This document shows, one piece after another, positions 1 to 9,616 of a stretch of DNA of 64,000 bases. Every line of letters begins with the position of its first letter. The first letter of the stretch is position 1. The stretch is taken from the NCBI GenBank assembly GCA_011037195.1, contig JAAEAF010014819.1, forward strand, positions 1-64,000. The letters are read 5' to 3'. Under the pieces are notes generated by a model, which was not told the origin of the DNA, did no database searches, and saw only the letters and a program-made list of their open reading frames with translations. The stretch comes from Triatoma infestans. Its lineage: Eukaryota > Arthropoda > Insecta > Hemiptera > Reduviidae. The position numbers and the translations under genes were made by a program.

Positions 1-29
1 CTTCCTCTTACTAGGAGTAAGAGAAAGTA
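1..29 (+). repeat. 3' terminal hairpin of a Helentron-like (HINE-like) repeat, cut by the window edge
   Basis: The first bases are the terminal hairpin shared by every copy of the main repeat family in this window: a CTTCCTCTTACT arm, a three-base loop and an AGTAAGAGAAAG arm, followed by TA. The rest of this copy lies outside the window. Confidence 0.8.
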
Positions 30-156
30 ATAATAAGGGATAATACTAAGCGTAATATCCATTAACAGAGACCGAATTATATCTGGAGATTTAGCATTGC
101 AAATTGAAAGAAAATCGTTGAAGGCTTTTTTAAAAAAAATTCAGAAAAAAATTCCT

Positions 157-362
157 AGGGAAGTTTCAGTGGTTAGCGCAGTGGACTTCCCAGCGAAGGG
201 CCCAGGTTCGAGTCCAGCGGTACTCTCTTAGATTTACTCTTCCTAGGAGGCTCTACAGCTCTCCCTGTGTTATTGTAACGAGAGAACACAGTCTGGAGGC
301 CGGCAGTGCACTGAGATGGCTCTGGGCGGCAATGACCTAAACGCCAACCAGCTAAAAACATT
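157..362 (+). mobile_element. tRNA-derived SINE, family 1, diverged copy
   Basis: This copy has the order seen in better copies at 33.3, 36.0 and 60.2 kb: a box-A-like GTGGTTAGCGC, a box-B-like GGTTCGAGTCC, a CTTCCTAGGAG block, an AACGAGAGAACAC block, and a GGCCGGCAGTGCACTGAGA block near the 3' end. The RNA polymerase III promoter boxes indicate origin from a tRNA. The poly-A tail is eroded. Confidence 0.75.
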
Positions 363-565
363 TATTTCGTATTGAGTGGACTACAAAACATGAATTTCCA
401 GTAGAAACGACCACAATACTTCTGACTATAGTAAGAGAAAAACATATATATTTCTCTTATATATGAATAACTATTGAATAATGATTATTAATATTTGTTC
501 AGCTATAAAGTTTCTTTTACATTTTTTTTTTTTGTTTAATAAAAATATTGTTTGTGTGCCCTTAC

Positions 566-652
566 CAAACCAAGCGTAACTTTGGAGTTTGCTCAATTGG
601 AACAAAATACACATCATGGCCTTGTTGAAGCGGATGGATATAGTCTTCAAGA
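566..652 (-). CDS. Candidate host-gene exon, 87 nt, possibly M16 (insulinase-like) peptidase
   Basis: On the minus strand an acceptor-like ...TTTTTATATACAG precedes 87 open bases, and GTAAGG follows directly. The translation ends in GHDVYFVPIEQTPKLRLVW, with the last codon split by the donor. The xVPIxxxxxLxLxW pattern resembles the middle region of insulin-degrading enzyme and nardilysin, where a VP(I/V)KD...L...W stretch recurs; that is a family-level recollection from a short peptide. No neighbouring exon is visible within the window. It is the only block here that looks like a spliced host exon rather than a transposon, but chance cannot be excluded. Confidence 0.3.
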
Positions 653-893
653 CTGTATATAAAAATAATATTAATAATAAATAAATAAAATATTAAAAAA
701 ACCGTTCGCCTATTAATTGTGGATAAACAATTTTCAAATCTGATACTTTTGAGTATCATAAAAACTTCAACACAGTTTTTTTTTTAACAAGGCCGCTCCC
801 AACTATTTTATTTGAAAAATCTATTTTTAATTCAAGATTCAACTTGTAAGTTATATAGAAGTTTTTCCTTGTAAACAGATGAAGAGAAAAAAA

Positions 894-1954
894 TCTGGTG
901 TGAAACACTCACACAACTTTCTCTTACTCCTGTTCTCAAAAGTATAATTGACAAATTTTATAGTTTGTGTACCAAATTTAAGGAAATTCGTAGAAAACTG
1001 AAAAAAACTGTTCAGTAAAAGCGCACTTCCGGTTTACTAATTTTATTGAAACTTGGAATTTTGGCCACCTATTTAGTTGAAATTAATTTTGTTTGTATGG
1101 TAGAATTGTATAATCAACTATGATAGCACTTTAGCTGGAAAAAAAGCTAACCCTACCCCCTCCCCTTAAAAGTGCCCTTAAAAGAATTTTCCCAGAGAAA
1201 GTTTAGATAAAAAGGTTGTAGAATCTTTGCTTTTTGTTATTACGAAGTTATAAAAAATCGTCGGAGCCATTGTTTGAGAAAATTTGAACAAGTGAAAAAA
1301 TAAAGCATTTAGTTAAAGTGGTAAAGTAAACGCACTTCCGGTTATCCGATTTGTTTCAAACTCGAATTGCAACAACATATTTAAATTCTAATTAACATAT
1401 TAGATGGACAGAATGGGAATAAACTGAAATAGCACTTTAGATGGAAACCTAACACCACCCATCCCCCAAAAGTGCCCTTCAGTGCATTTTCCCTGAGAAA
1501 TGTTTCTAATAAAAGTTGTAGCTCTTTGTATGTGTGGTTGATGTTTAAAGTTTAAAGAAAATCGTCGGAGCCATTTTTGAGAAAAATCGCAAAAAAAGTA
1601 AAAAAATCCAACTAGTAAAGTGGTACTTCCGGTTGAGGAATTTTTACAGATAACGTACAGTCAGATCCCATGGTGATGCTAAATGGAATATCAAGTTTAC
1701 TTTCTCGGTTTTTCGTTTTTTGAGCTATGATGTTCAAATACATAATACATACAAACACACACACACCACAACCACACACACACCGGACACACACCAAACA
1801 CACCACACACAGACCATTTGCTAAAAAAAAACCACTGGTTTGACCTTCAGGGACCGTCAAAACGGCATTATTTTTTTTTTTTCCCGGTGAAAACTCGATA
1901 TCTAAAATTTGACACGATTACAATACTTCCTCTTACTAGGAGTAAGAGAAAGTA
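894..1954 (+). repeat. Full-length HINE-like repeat (copy 1)
   Basis: The copy starts with TCTGGTGTGAAACACTCACA after an A run and has the 5' subterminal motif ACTTTCTCTTACTCC. Two degenerate monomers of about 300 bp follow, marked by ACTTCCGG near 1025, 1330 and 1624. A CA microsatellite lies at about 1750-1812. It ends in the hairpin CTTCCTCTTACT-AGG-AGTAAGAGAAAG. There is no coding potential. The plan is that of non-autonomous Helentrons: 5' subterminal repeat, internal tandem repeat, 3' hairpin. Confidence 0.8.
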
Positions 1955-2114
1955 AAAATAAAGTGCCAAATCACGTCAAACTGGGATGAATGGTTTAAAC
2001 GTCATACTCACACAGACAAACACAAAATTTAATAGAGACAGTACCAATAAAAGTATCAATAAAACCAAAAAAAAAAACGCTTAATTTAAAATTAAACGAA
2101 TTTAAAAAAAAAAA

Positions 2115-3109
2115 ATTTGCGTGTGATACACTCACACAACTTTCTCTTACTCCATTTTTCAAAACTGTGTTTGACAAAGTTTACAGTTAGTATACCAAAT
2201 TTAATGAAATTCGTCGATGTTTATGGAGAAAATCGCAAAAACTGAAAACATTGTTCAGTAAAAACGCACTTCCAGTTTACTAAATTTCTTGAAACTCCGA
2301 TTTTGGCATTCAATTTATTTCTAATTAATTTTGTTTTGATGGTAGCTTGTATAATCAACTACGATAGCAGTTTAGAGAAAAGCATAGCCCCACCCCACTC
2401 CTAGAATCCCCCTTAAATGACTTTACCAGAAAAAATGTTACAAATAAAAGTTGTAGCTTTTTAAAGAAAACAAAAGTAAAGCAGAAATGTGAAAAATACT
2501 TCCTACTAAAAATGCACTTCCGGTCATCCGATATCATTGAAACTCGGAATTTCAACAACACATTTAATTCTAATTAATATTATTATTTAGATGATAGAAT
2601 TGTTTATTTAATAAACTGAAATAGCACTTTAGAGAAAACCGTGACCCCCACCCCTCCCCAAAAAGTGTTCTTAAATGAATTTTCTCGGAGAAATGTTTCA
2701 AATAAAAGTTGTAGCTCCATGTAGGTGTAGTTGATGTAACAAGTTTCAAGAAAATCGTTGGAGCCATTTTTTGAGAAAATCGCAAAAAAGTAAAAGAAGC
2801 AACTTGTAAAGTGGTACTTCCGATTGAGGAATTTGGCAGATACATTACTGTCAGATTAACGGTCAGATCTAAACGGAATATTCCAATTTCAACTTTCTAC
2901 GATTTTCGTTTTTTGGGCTATGCTGTCACTAGCTAAAAAACATAGACCGCGCGGTAAATATATATATATATATAATATATACAAACACAATTCTCTAAAA
3001 ACCATTTTTTTTGTCAGGGACTTAAAACCGTGGGTTTCCCGGTGAAACCGATATCGAAAAAGTTGACACGATCAAATAGTAATTCCTCTTACTTGGAGTA
3101 AGGGAAGTA
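2115..3109 (+). repeat. Full-length HINE-like repeat (copy 2)
   Basis: This is a second copy in the same orientation, 160 bp downstream of copy 1. Its 5' end is mutated (GCGTGTGATACACTCACACA) but the subterminal ACTTTCTCTTACTCC is intact. The ACTTCCGG marks recur near 2268, 2516 and 2817 with substitutions. The terminal hairpin near 3084-3107 has drifted (ACTTGGAGTAAGGGAAG). A short TA run replaces most of the CA tract. Confidence 0.78.
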
Positions 3110-3253
3110 AAAGTTAATGAACAGACAAAATTCCATTTTCAGAATTTCTATTCTATTCATATAGTTTATTTTATTTGGAATGACCGTTTAAGTATGTAGA
3201 AGTCATAAAACTAACTCTATTAGTACACAAAGAACATGTAAACAGTTCATTAG

Positions 3254-3450
3254 CTTCAACAATTAAAAATAATTAAGCCTGGTCAGTCAGTCAACCTTAG
3301 AGGAATACCAGCACTGACCCCAACAGTTTTATTACATAAAATTGGACTTAACCAACCTTGCAATATGAATGGGCCTATTGAATATTTCAACCCAGGAGAG
3401 TCTGATGTATTAGTAAAAAACAAAATTAAGAACCTATCAGAGACAACTTG
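3254..3450 (+). CDS. Unrecognised open stretch, possible exon or gene fragment
   Basis: A 65-codon open frame ends at TGA 3448-3450. It contains SVNLRGIPALTPTVLL and MNGPIEYFNPGESDVLVKN. Its residue mix looks protein-like, unlike most AT-rich chance frames here. I do not recognise a family. The only upstream AG (AATTAAG at 3271-3277) would be a weak acceptor. It could be the last exon of a host gene, a processed fragment or chance. Confidence 0.2.
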
Positions 3451-3639
3451 AATAATTCGGGTGTTACAAATACAACAGTTATTCAACAACATGTTTACAC
3501 TTTATCAAGTAAAAAGCTTTTATGATGGAGTAAACATTTCTCTGTGAAGAAAACTCACTTTATTTTATTACTCATCAATTTTCGATGGTTTCCAACCATC
3601 AACACAACCGCAGGGTAATAATAATTATTATTGCAGACG

Positions 3640-3675
3640 GCGCTAATGACCAAAGATGTTGATGCGCCAAAATAA
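3640..3675 (+). repeat. 3' end fragment of SINE family 1
   Basis: The stretch GCTAATGACCAAAGATGTTG followed by ATGCGCC matches the conserved end of SINE family 1 (CAATGACCATAGATGTTGACGCGCC in fuller copies). The 5' part is absent or unrecognisable. Confidence 0.55.
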
Positions 3676-4117
3676 AATAAAAAATTATTGCAGAGAATTC
3701 ATTCAAGACACTTAGGTCATGCGGGTAAAGTATAACTCATTATAAATTTAAGAAAAACGAGCTTAACCCTTCAGCCGTCACGTCGGATCATATTGGCTCA
3801 TACTTTTAAGTCTTCTATTTTTATATCTAAGTTGGTTAGGCTAGCGAAATTTTTATTTTTCTCTTTTTGACGTATTTTGATTGAGATGGCATTGGTCTTT
3901 TTCCCGCCGCCGGTTTTATGGGCTCGAATCAGCCATTCTGACCCGAGGTGACGGCGTGTGCAGTTCATTTCTTAGTATTTTGACCCGAGGTGATTCTGTG
4001 TGTAAATCTTAAAAACTCTACTTCGAACCGAGGTGACAATTTGTATAACTACTTTTTCCTCCAATAAAACTGATTGCGAAGTAAGTAATTCTTTGATTTG
4101 AATCAATAAAAGTATTT

Positions 4118-4432
4118 TTTTATTGTTGTTGCTGTTCATAATCTTTTCCTAAATATCTATTGACAAGGTAATGGTTTTCTTATTTCTGTGGAATAATGTT
4201 ACATTTCAGATATCAGCCAGACCAAGATTTGTTACAAATGAAGAAATCTTAGAGGAATTTGAAAGACAAAATCGTAAAGAAGGAGATATTCCGTTTAACT
4301 TAGACTCTGAAATTGATGATTCAGAAGAAGATGGAAGTGACGGTGAAGAAAGAAGCGATCATGACACTCATACAGATCAATCAGCAAGTGATAATGAGCC
4401 AGAAATAGTTCATGAAAGGGAACCAAACAATT
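4118..4432 (+). repeat. Internal duplication inside piggyBac, unit A
   Basis: This stretch of about 314 bp, from TTTATTGTTGTTGCTG to AACCAAACAATT, is repeated almost exactly at 4896-5209. The copies differ at only a few bases, for example GAAAGACAA versus GAAAGTCAA and CGTAAAG versus CGTGAAG. The duplication is therefore younger than the general decay of the element. Confidence 0.9.
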
Positions 4433-4800
4433 TCATTTCAAAGAGTAAAGCAATTAGGTGGAACAGTGAACCTCTGCGAGCAAGCAGTCGAACAACAAAA
4501 ATAAATATAATAAAAAATTTACCCGAGTGCGCCAAAAATTTCAAGATACTGAAAATGAATTGGCTGCATTTTCTATTTTTTCAATGATGAAATAAATCTT
4601 TTAGTTGAGAATACCAACACTTACATTGAATTGGCTCGCTTGCATTATAAACGCTACCAAGACTGTCGAAAAACAGATTCGGATGAAATGAGGGGTGTCA
4701 TCGGACTCCTCATATTGACAGGAATGTGTAGGGGAGATCACATTAACTTAAAAGATTTTTAGGATCGAGATGGACCAGTAGTGTTTTCTTTGGCCAAATA
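4171..4800 (+). pseudogene. piggyBac-like transposase, N-terminal and early core remnant
   Basis: The open part (to 4587) starts after a possible short intron (GTAATGG...TTTCAG, about 4168-4209). It carries an acidic N-terminal stretch with EIDDSEEDGSDGEERSDHD, typical of piggyBac transposases. A one-base shift near 4585 moves the reading to VENTNTYIELARLHYKRYQ and then DEMRGVIGLLILTGM, the conserved start of the piggyBac core. In-frame stops follow (after INLKDF). The catalytic centre is missing. Confidence 0.8.
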
Positions 4801-4804
4801 AACC

Positions 4805-4895
4805 CGAAATTATAACATTTTACAATGCCACCAAGGGAGGGGTCGATACTAATGACCAACTTTGTTCAAATTATTCTGTTGGAAGAAAAACAATA
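4805..4895 (+). pseudogene. piggyBac transposase fragment after the central deletion
   Basis: KPEIITFYNATKGGVDTNDQ and then LCSNYSVGRKT correspond to the late core motif (TKGGVDTxDQ...YSxxRxTRRW) of piggyBac transposases. It joins directly to the early core, so several hundred bases including the first catalytic aspartates are deleted. Confidence 0.75.
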
Positions 4896-5209
4896 TTTAT
4901 TGTTGTTGCTGTTCATAATCTTTTCCTAAATATCTATTGACAAGGTAATGGTTTTCTTATTTCTGTGGAATAATGTTACATTTCAGATATCAGCCAGACC
5001 AAGATTTGTTACAAATGAAGAAATCTTAGAGGAATTTGAAAGTCAAAATCGTGAAGAAGGAGATATTCCGTTTAACTTAGACTCTGAAATTGATGATTCA
5101 GAAGAAGATGGAAGTGACGGTGAAGAAAGAAGCGATCATGACACTCATACAGATCAATCAGCAAGTGATAATGAGCCAGAAATAGTTCATGAAAGGGAAC
5201 CAAACAATT
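4896..5209 (+). repeat. Internal duplication inside piggyBac, unit B
   Basis: This second copy of 4118-4432 carries the possible intron and the acidic N-terminal segment of the transposase again. It is inserted between the late-core fragment and the C-terminal domain. A stop codon follows at the right junction (ACAATTAAACC). Confidence 0.9.
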
Positions 5210-5214
5210 AAACC

Positions 5215-5560
5215 AACGTAAAAATATAAATTTCAAAATGGACCGACGCACCTTCCTCAAAAGTTTGGGGCATCAGTTAGTGCGAAATGTCATTATAAGA
5301 AGGTCGCTGAGCACCGTGATCCCACGGAATTTGAAGATAAGGATCAATATGTATCTGCAAGAAGAAGGCGCAAAAATACTCCCGATTGCAACAAATGAAG
5401 TAGAAATTCCAAACCCTAAAAAAACGAATGAGATGCCACATATGCCTTAGTACAAGGGACAATAAGTATCCTAATTTTTGCAGTAACTGTAAAAACTACA
5501 TATGCAAGATACACTCAGTAACTATTTGCAGTAACTGCAGAAATAATTATAACTAACTAA
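5215..5560 (+). pseudogene. piggyBac-like transposase C-terminus with cysteine-rich domain
   Basis: DRRTFLKSLGHQLV continues the transposase. After frame changes the cysteine-rich end is readable: RCHICL followed by NFCSNCKNYICKIHSVTICS. This is a C-x2-C ... C-x2-C-x4-C-x2-H ... C-x2-C arrangement, as in the zinc-binding C-terminal domain of piggyBac transposases. At least one frameshift and stops (near 5395 and 5415) separate the two parts. Confidence 0.75.
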
Positions 5561-5844
5561 TTGTTTTAATTTTAACTGTAAATTCTCAATAATTTCCTTA
5601 TTTTTTTATTACAGGCTTAGTAGTACCTCATTTAGAATTTACATTTTTATGTTATGTATTTAGTTTTTAATTTTTAATTCTGTTTTATTTAAGTGTAAAT
5701 AAACACTTTAGGTTTGATTTCTGTTCCCCATAACATGATATTAATTAGTTTTCACTTTCTATTTAATGATTTTTAATGTTGGGTCAATGTGGCCCGAGGT
5801 GACGGCTTATAGCACTTTACGAAAGGTGACGACTCAAGGGTTAA

Positions 5845-6924
5845 AGGATTAGTATTCAGTGATATTATTGAATAATTGCAATTAGTTATGTTATTTCAAA
5901 AAAAATAAATTAGAATCTTCCATTTATTTTACCAAAACTTATTTAGTTCGCCGGAAATTTAAATAAGAGAAAGCTAAGCGTTTATTAATTATAATATATA
6001 ATTAGTTCAGACAATAAATCTTATACGAATGTTCCATTTTTTTTTTTCCCTTGGGATCTTTCAAAAGTAAGTAGTTTCTTGAATTAATCTGTTTAATTTA
6101 ACTACTTTAAATTTTATTCGCTATCATTAAGCCCGTTATATTGTTTATATTATTAACGCAGTAGAGAACACTATCAGCTAACCGGAAATGACATGACACT
6201 TCCAACATTGTCCGTTAGCTTGACATTAACAACAGCAGAATCAACATCTCTATAATTATTGATGTTAACTACGTTATGGGACCATATTATCTCTCGACAT
6301 ACTGACGCTAGCTTACTACAGAGTTACAGATATATATAATGTTCTGCAAGTCTGATCAGAACATCTCACAAGTCAAAAGTTTCTACAATTCTAATATTAA
6401 ATTACATCTTCATGAAATAAACCTATACTTTTTAACATTTACAAGTGCCGAAAATAGAAAAAAAAAAAAAAGCAATTAAAACAATTCGTAAGAAAAATTT
6501 CAAGTAACAATTAACATTTAATGAAGTAATAAAATTTAATTAGTCATATCAATCTTTAAATAATTTAGTTTATTATACGATTCCTTCATCTAGTAATGTT
6601 GCCAAAAATTCTGAGTTTGGAAAAACCCAGTTTTTTTTTTACCAGTTTATGCAATTTTTCCTTAAAAACTTCGACTTATTTCATTAAATTCAGTAAACTA
6701 ACTAAAAAACGGAAGCCAGTCTCTTTTGTTTAAAACTTTTTAAAAAAATTCATATAAGGGGGTTTTTGGGGGAGAGATAAAGTTATTAAACATCAACAAA
6801 GTGATGTTATAATGTTTAAATTCTCCCAATGATATAACACTGAAGACAAGTTAGCATCTCTTAAGATTTGAAGTAAATCTGAAATTTATAATTGTGAAAA
6901 TTTACAGTAAGAGAAAGGCGTGCG
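5845..6924. other. AT-rich stretch, no gene seen
   Basis: This is unique-looking AT-rich sequence with A and T runs. I see no coding frame, RNA gene or clear repeat end. Confidence 0.5.
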
Positions 6925-7068
6925 ACCGCTGGTAGAGGAAGCATTTCTTTTTTGTCAGATTTTTCAAATAGAATTTTCAAACAGGAAATACACATTTTAA
7001 GGTCCCTTAAATTCAAAAAAATGAATCACAGTAAGTTCAAACTTGATATTCCGTCTAGGGATCAAATG
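6925..7068 (-). repeat. HINE-like repeat, old 3' fragment
   Basis: Reading plus, GAAGCATTTC...TTCAAACAGGAAATACAC...TTTTAAGGTCCCTT and AAACTTGATATTCCGTCTAGG match the reversed tail of the main repeat family. The hairpin is reduced to AGTAAGAGAAAGG near 6907. The SINE at 7076 follows directly. Confidence 0.6.
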
Positions 7069-7075
7069 AGGAAGA

Positions 7076-7270
7076 CCTCACGCGATGGTCTAGCGGCTAG
7101 TGCAGTCCAGTAGTGCGAAAATTCAGAGTTCTCGATTCCCCTGTAGGCAAAGAAGATGGAGCTGACTCAGCATCGTGAGAGGTATAGTGTCTAGCGAACC
7201 TAGATGTCGAAGGCTAGAACTAATGGAGTGAAACCGTGGCTTCCTTACAACGCTTCTTCAATAAAAATCG
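7076..7270 (+). mobile_element. tRNA-derived SINE, family 2
   Basis: CCTCACGCGATGGTCTAGCG and GGCTAGTGCA resemble the 5' end and box A of a tRNA-derived SINE. The box-B equivalent (GTTCTCGATTCCC) is degenerate. Related copies start at 44709 and 59690. The 3' body shares CGAAGGC...CTAGAACTAATG and GGCTTCCTTAC with those copies. Confidence 0.65.
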
Positions 7271-8039
7271 TCAATCACCGTCTAGCAAGCCTTGGCTCTT
7301 AATGGGTTGTTGTGCTAAAGGAATGGATATCAAAGGAGGATCCGAAAGAAAAGTTTCGGTCAACCCATAATCGGAAGTATCAACTGCCCGTAATTAAGGA
7401 GATAAACAGCAGTCTTTTGCTGGTCACGATAATTTAAGAGTGGCTCTGGAGAAGTATAGATTTAGGTTTTTAAAAAAAAAGAAGCAAATATGAACATTAC
7501 GTGAAGTTTTCGTAGTAAACGAGATTTAGTTTGGTTCGAGCGTTTGTCTACACTCTAAATCCATTCCGAATACATCTACAAGTCTGTATGACAAGGACTG
7601 GTCGACTTAAATTGTAACGTAATAACATTTCTAGTAAGTGACAGAGTCAATAAAAAAAAATCAGGAAGTAATCAATAATACTAAATACACACATTCTGCT
7701 AGCTTCCTGACATCATAACATAATCAAATGTCAATCGATACCAAACAGGGAACCCTCATAAGAGCCAAATAAACCCCGTTGTGCAACTATCTATCACCTT
7801 GTAATCTGAGACCCTGATAAAAAAAAAAAATAACTAGAATAAAAAATCTCTGCTAATATTAAATCCCACTTTAATTAAAAACAAAAAAGATCTGCCTCCT
7901 GTCAACATATTCCAACTTAAAACCTGCCCTTAAGCAAATTCGTTTTCTCTGTTCGAAACATAAGCTCTAACATGGAATTTATAAACAGGAGACTTAGACT
8001 CTATATCTATATTAATAAGCGCCTCCAAAGTTACTTTAC
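7271..8039. other. No recognisable gene
   Basis: This is AT-rich sequence with short A runs. I found no supported gene, RNA or element boundary. Confidence 0.45.
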
Positions 8040-8044
8040 GGAAA

Positions 8045-8210
8045 AAACATTGGTCCTTGTACGTGTAACAAGGTGTAACGACCCTGAAGAGGCTTTTTGC
8101 AATATGGGCAAAACGAGAGGTTTCAAGCAAACCACTGACTCGGTCTCAACCCGAAGTAAACTCCAAGTGTTTTTCATTAAAATGGACGCAGAAACCTAAA
8201 ATATTTTTAA
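8045..8210 (+). repeat. Repeat with CTGAAGA-hairpin motif (Penelope-terminus-like), copy 1
   Basis: The order is a hairpin CCTTGT...ACAAGG, then CCCTGAAGAGG, then a degenerate stem with a TTTGCAATA loop, then AAAACGAGAGG. It continues CACTGACTCGGTCTCAACCC and GGACGCAGAAACCTAAAA. The same order occurs at 51564-51715 (CACTGACGCCAGTCTCAACC, GACGCAGAATCCTAAAAG). The core resembles the CUGANGA-stem II-GAAA arrangement of hammerhead ribozymes known from Penelope-like elements, but the cleavage site is not evident. No protein is encoded. Confidence 0.5.
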
Positions 8211-8339
8211 CTGCCATCAATTCACACGAATGGAAGAATCCAAACTTTATAAGAAATCTATTTTGAGGAAAGTATAACCATCCTTTCTCCAAAACCACCT
8301 TTAATGAATTTTTTCTGAAAAGTTTCAATTTATCAGTGA

Positions 8340-8931
8340 CCGAAAAGTAAGAAATATATGAAAAGTTACTAACTAAGTTTTATAAAACCTGTCGGTGTTT
8401 TTATGGACAAATCATAGAATTGAAAAAAACTGTTTCGGTCACTTCCGGTCAACCGGTTCTTTTCAAATACGAAATTTTGGTAACTTATAGATCATAGACT
8501 AGTGCAATAAATTGAAATAGCATTTTAGAAGAAAGCATAACCCCTCCCTGTCCCCAAAAACCCCTTAAATTAAGTTTTTCTAGAAAAAGTTTTCAAATAA
8601 AAATTGTAGCTCTTTATTGATATAGTTGATACACCAAATTCAGTGAAAATCGTTGGAATCGTTTTCGAGAAAATCGCAAAAAAAAAAAATCTACTCAGTA
8701 GTACTTCCGGCCGGTTTTCCTTTACGAAACCAAATATCAAGTTCGAGTTTTTCCGTTTTTTAAGCGATTTTCAGTTTTTCGATTAATGTTAATCTCACAT
8801 ACATACAGACAAATTTCCAAAAACCATTTTTTTGAATTCAGGGACTCTCAAAAACGTGTATTCCCGGTGAAAACGCTCCTCAGAAAATTTGACACGATTA
8901 AAATTCTTCCTCTTAGCCGTAAGAGAAAGTA
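8340..8931 (+). repeat. HINE-like repeat, 5'-truncated old copy
   Basis: Family marks are present in order: CACTTCCGGTCAACCGG near 8440, a CCCCTCCCTGTCCCC stretch, TACTTCCGGCCGG near 8701, the TCCCGGTGAAAACGC tail, GACACGATTA and a worn hairpin CTCTTAGCCGTAAGAGAAAG. The 5' end is missing and divergence is high, so this is an older insertion. Confidence 0.7.
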
Positions 8932-9616
8932 AAAAACATGAAAGTAATTTCCAGTTCATTTAAAAACAAAAAAATTAATGAATTATGGGAAAATTTAAAC
9001 AACAGTTTAAGATTAAGAGCTACCGATAGCTTGCAATAAGATAAGCCGATGCATAAGTACATATTTTTAATTTCAATTTGCGGCCGGACCCATGATGATG
9101 TCGTGACAACTAATTTAATCTTGATTACTTTAAATATTAAAATATGAGAGAAATCTAACATACTCATTATAAACTGTCCAAAGAAATATCAATTTCTTTT
9201 CAAAACAATTCTGCGGAGTATCGGATTTTGGTTGAACATTTCTGTCAGAGCTCCAGGTGATTTCAAAAGAAATATTGAGGAGTTTGTGATTTTCCACAAT
9301 TTTTTGTTGTTGAGAATATTTTGTTTACATGCAAATATATACTCGCAAAGAAAAAGAAAAAAAGAGAAAAACAAAAAAGATTCGCTATTTTCTTCAAACT
9401 CATGAGAATTCATGGGATTAATTTCGAAAATATGCCAAGATCACAATACTTCCTATTTAAGATATAGGAACAAATACCGTGATGGAAGGAAAAATACGAT
9501 GTCCTTATCACCGAAATTGTGGGTTTTTACTGCTTGTTATTTTTTTAAACGAAGTGCAATTACTTCTTAGACATCGTTAACCAAAATAAGAATTTTCTAG
9601 ACTGGTATGCGGAAAT
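8932..9616. other. AT-rich stretch, no gene seen
   Basis: There is no coding frame or repeat end that I can support. The stretch is dominated by A and T runs. Confidence 0.45.

Larger units (their letters stand above)
3763..5844 (+). mobile_element. piggyBac-like DNA transposon, degraded, with TTAA target duplications
   Basis: TTAA lies at 3763-3766 and 5841-5844. The element between (3767-5840) starts CCCTTCAGCCGTCACG and ends in the inverse complement of CCCTTGAGTCGTCACC. Subterminal copies of CCGAGGTGAC occur near 3944, 3986 and 4027 at the left, and CCCGAGGTGACGG near 5792 at the right; they are likely transposase-binding repeats. TTAA duplication and CCC...GGG ends are diagnostic of piggyBac. 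Inside are broken transposase pieces, a large central deletion and an internal tandem duplication. Confidence 0.9.

Noticed and set aside
157..240. Possible tRNA gene
   Set aside because: Box A and box B are present but the cloverleaf cannot close, and the same block recurs with a shared 3' body, so it is a SINE.
1612..1860. 82-residue minus-strand frame rich in Cys and Val
   Set aside because: It is a translation of the CA microsatellite in a HINE-like copy (VCVRCVCGCGVCVF), not a protein.
7080..7150. Possible tRNA gene on the plus strand
   Set aside because: It belongs to a second SINE family with copies at 44.7 and 59.7 kb; the acceptor stem does not pair.
8045..8210. Definite hammerhead ribozyme call
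   Set aside because: The core bases are partly mutated and no GUH/NUH cleavage site could be placed next to stem III.
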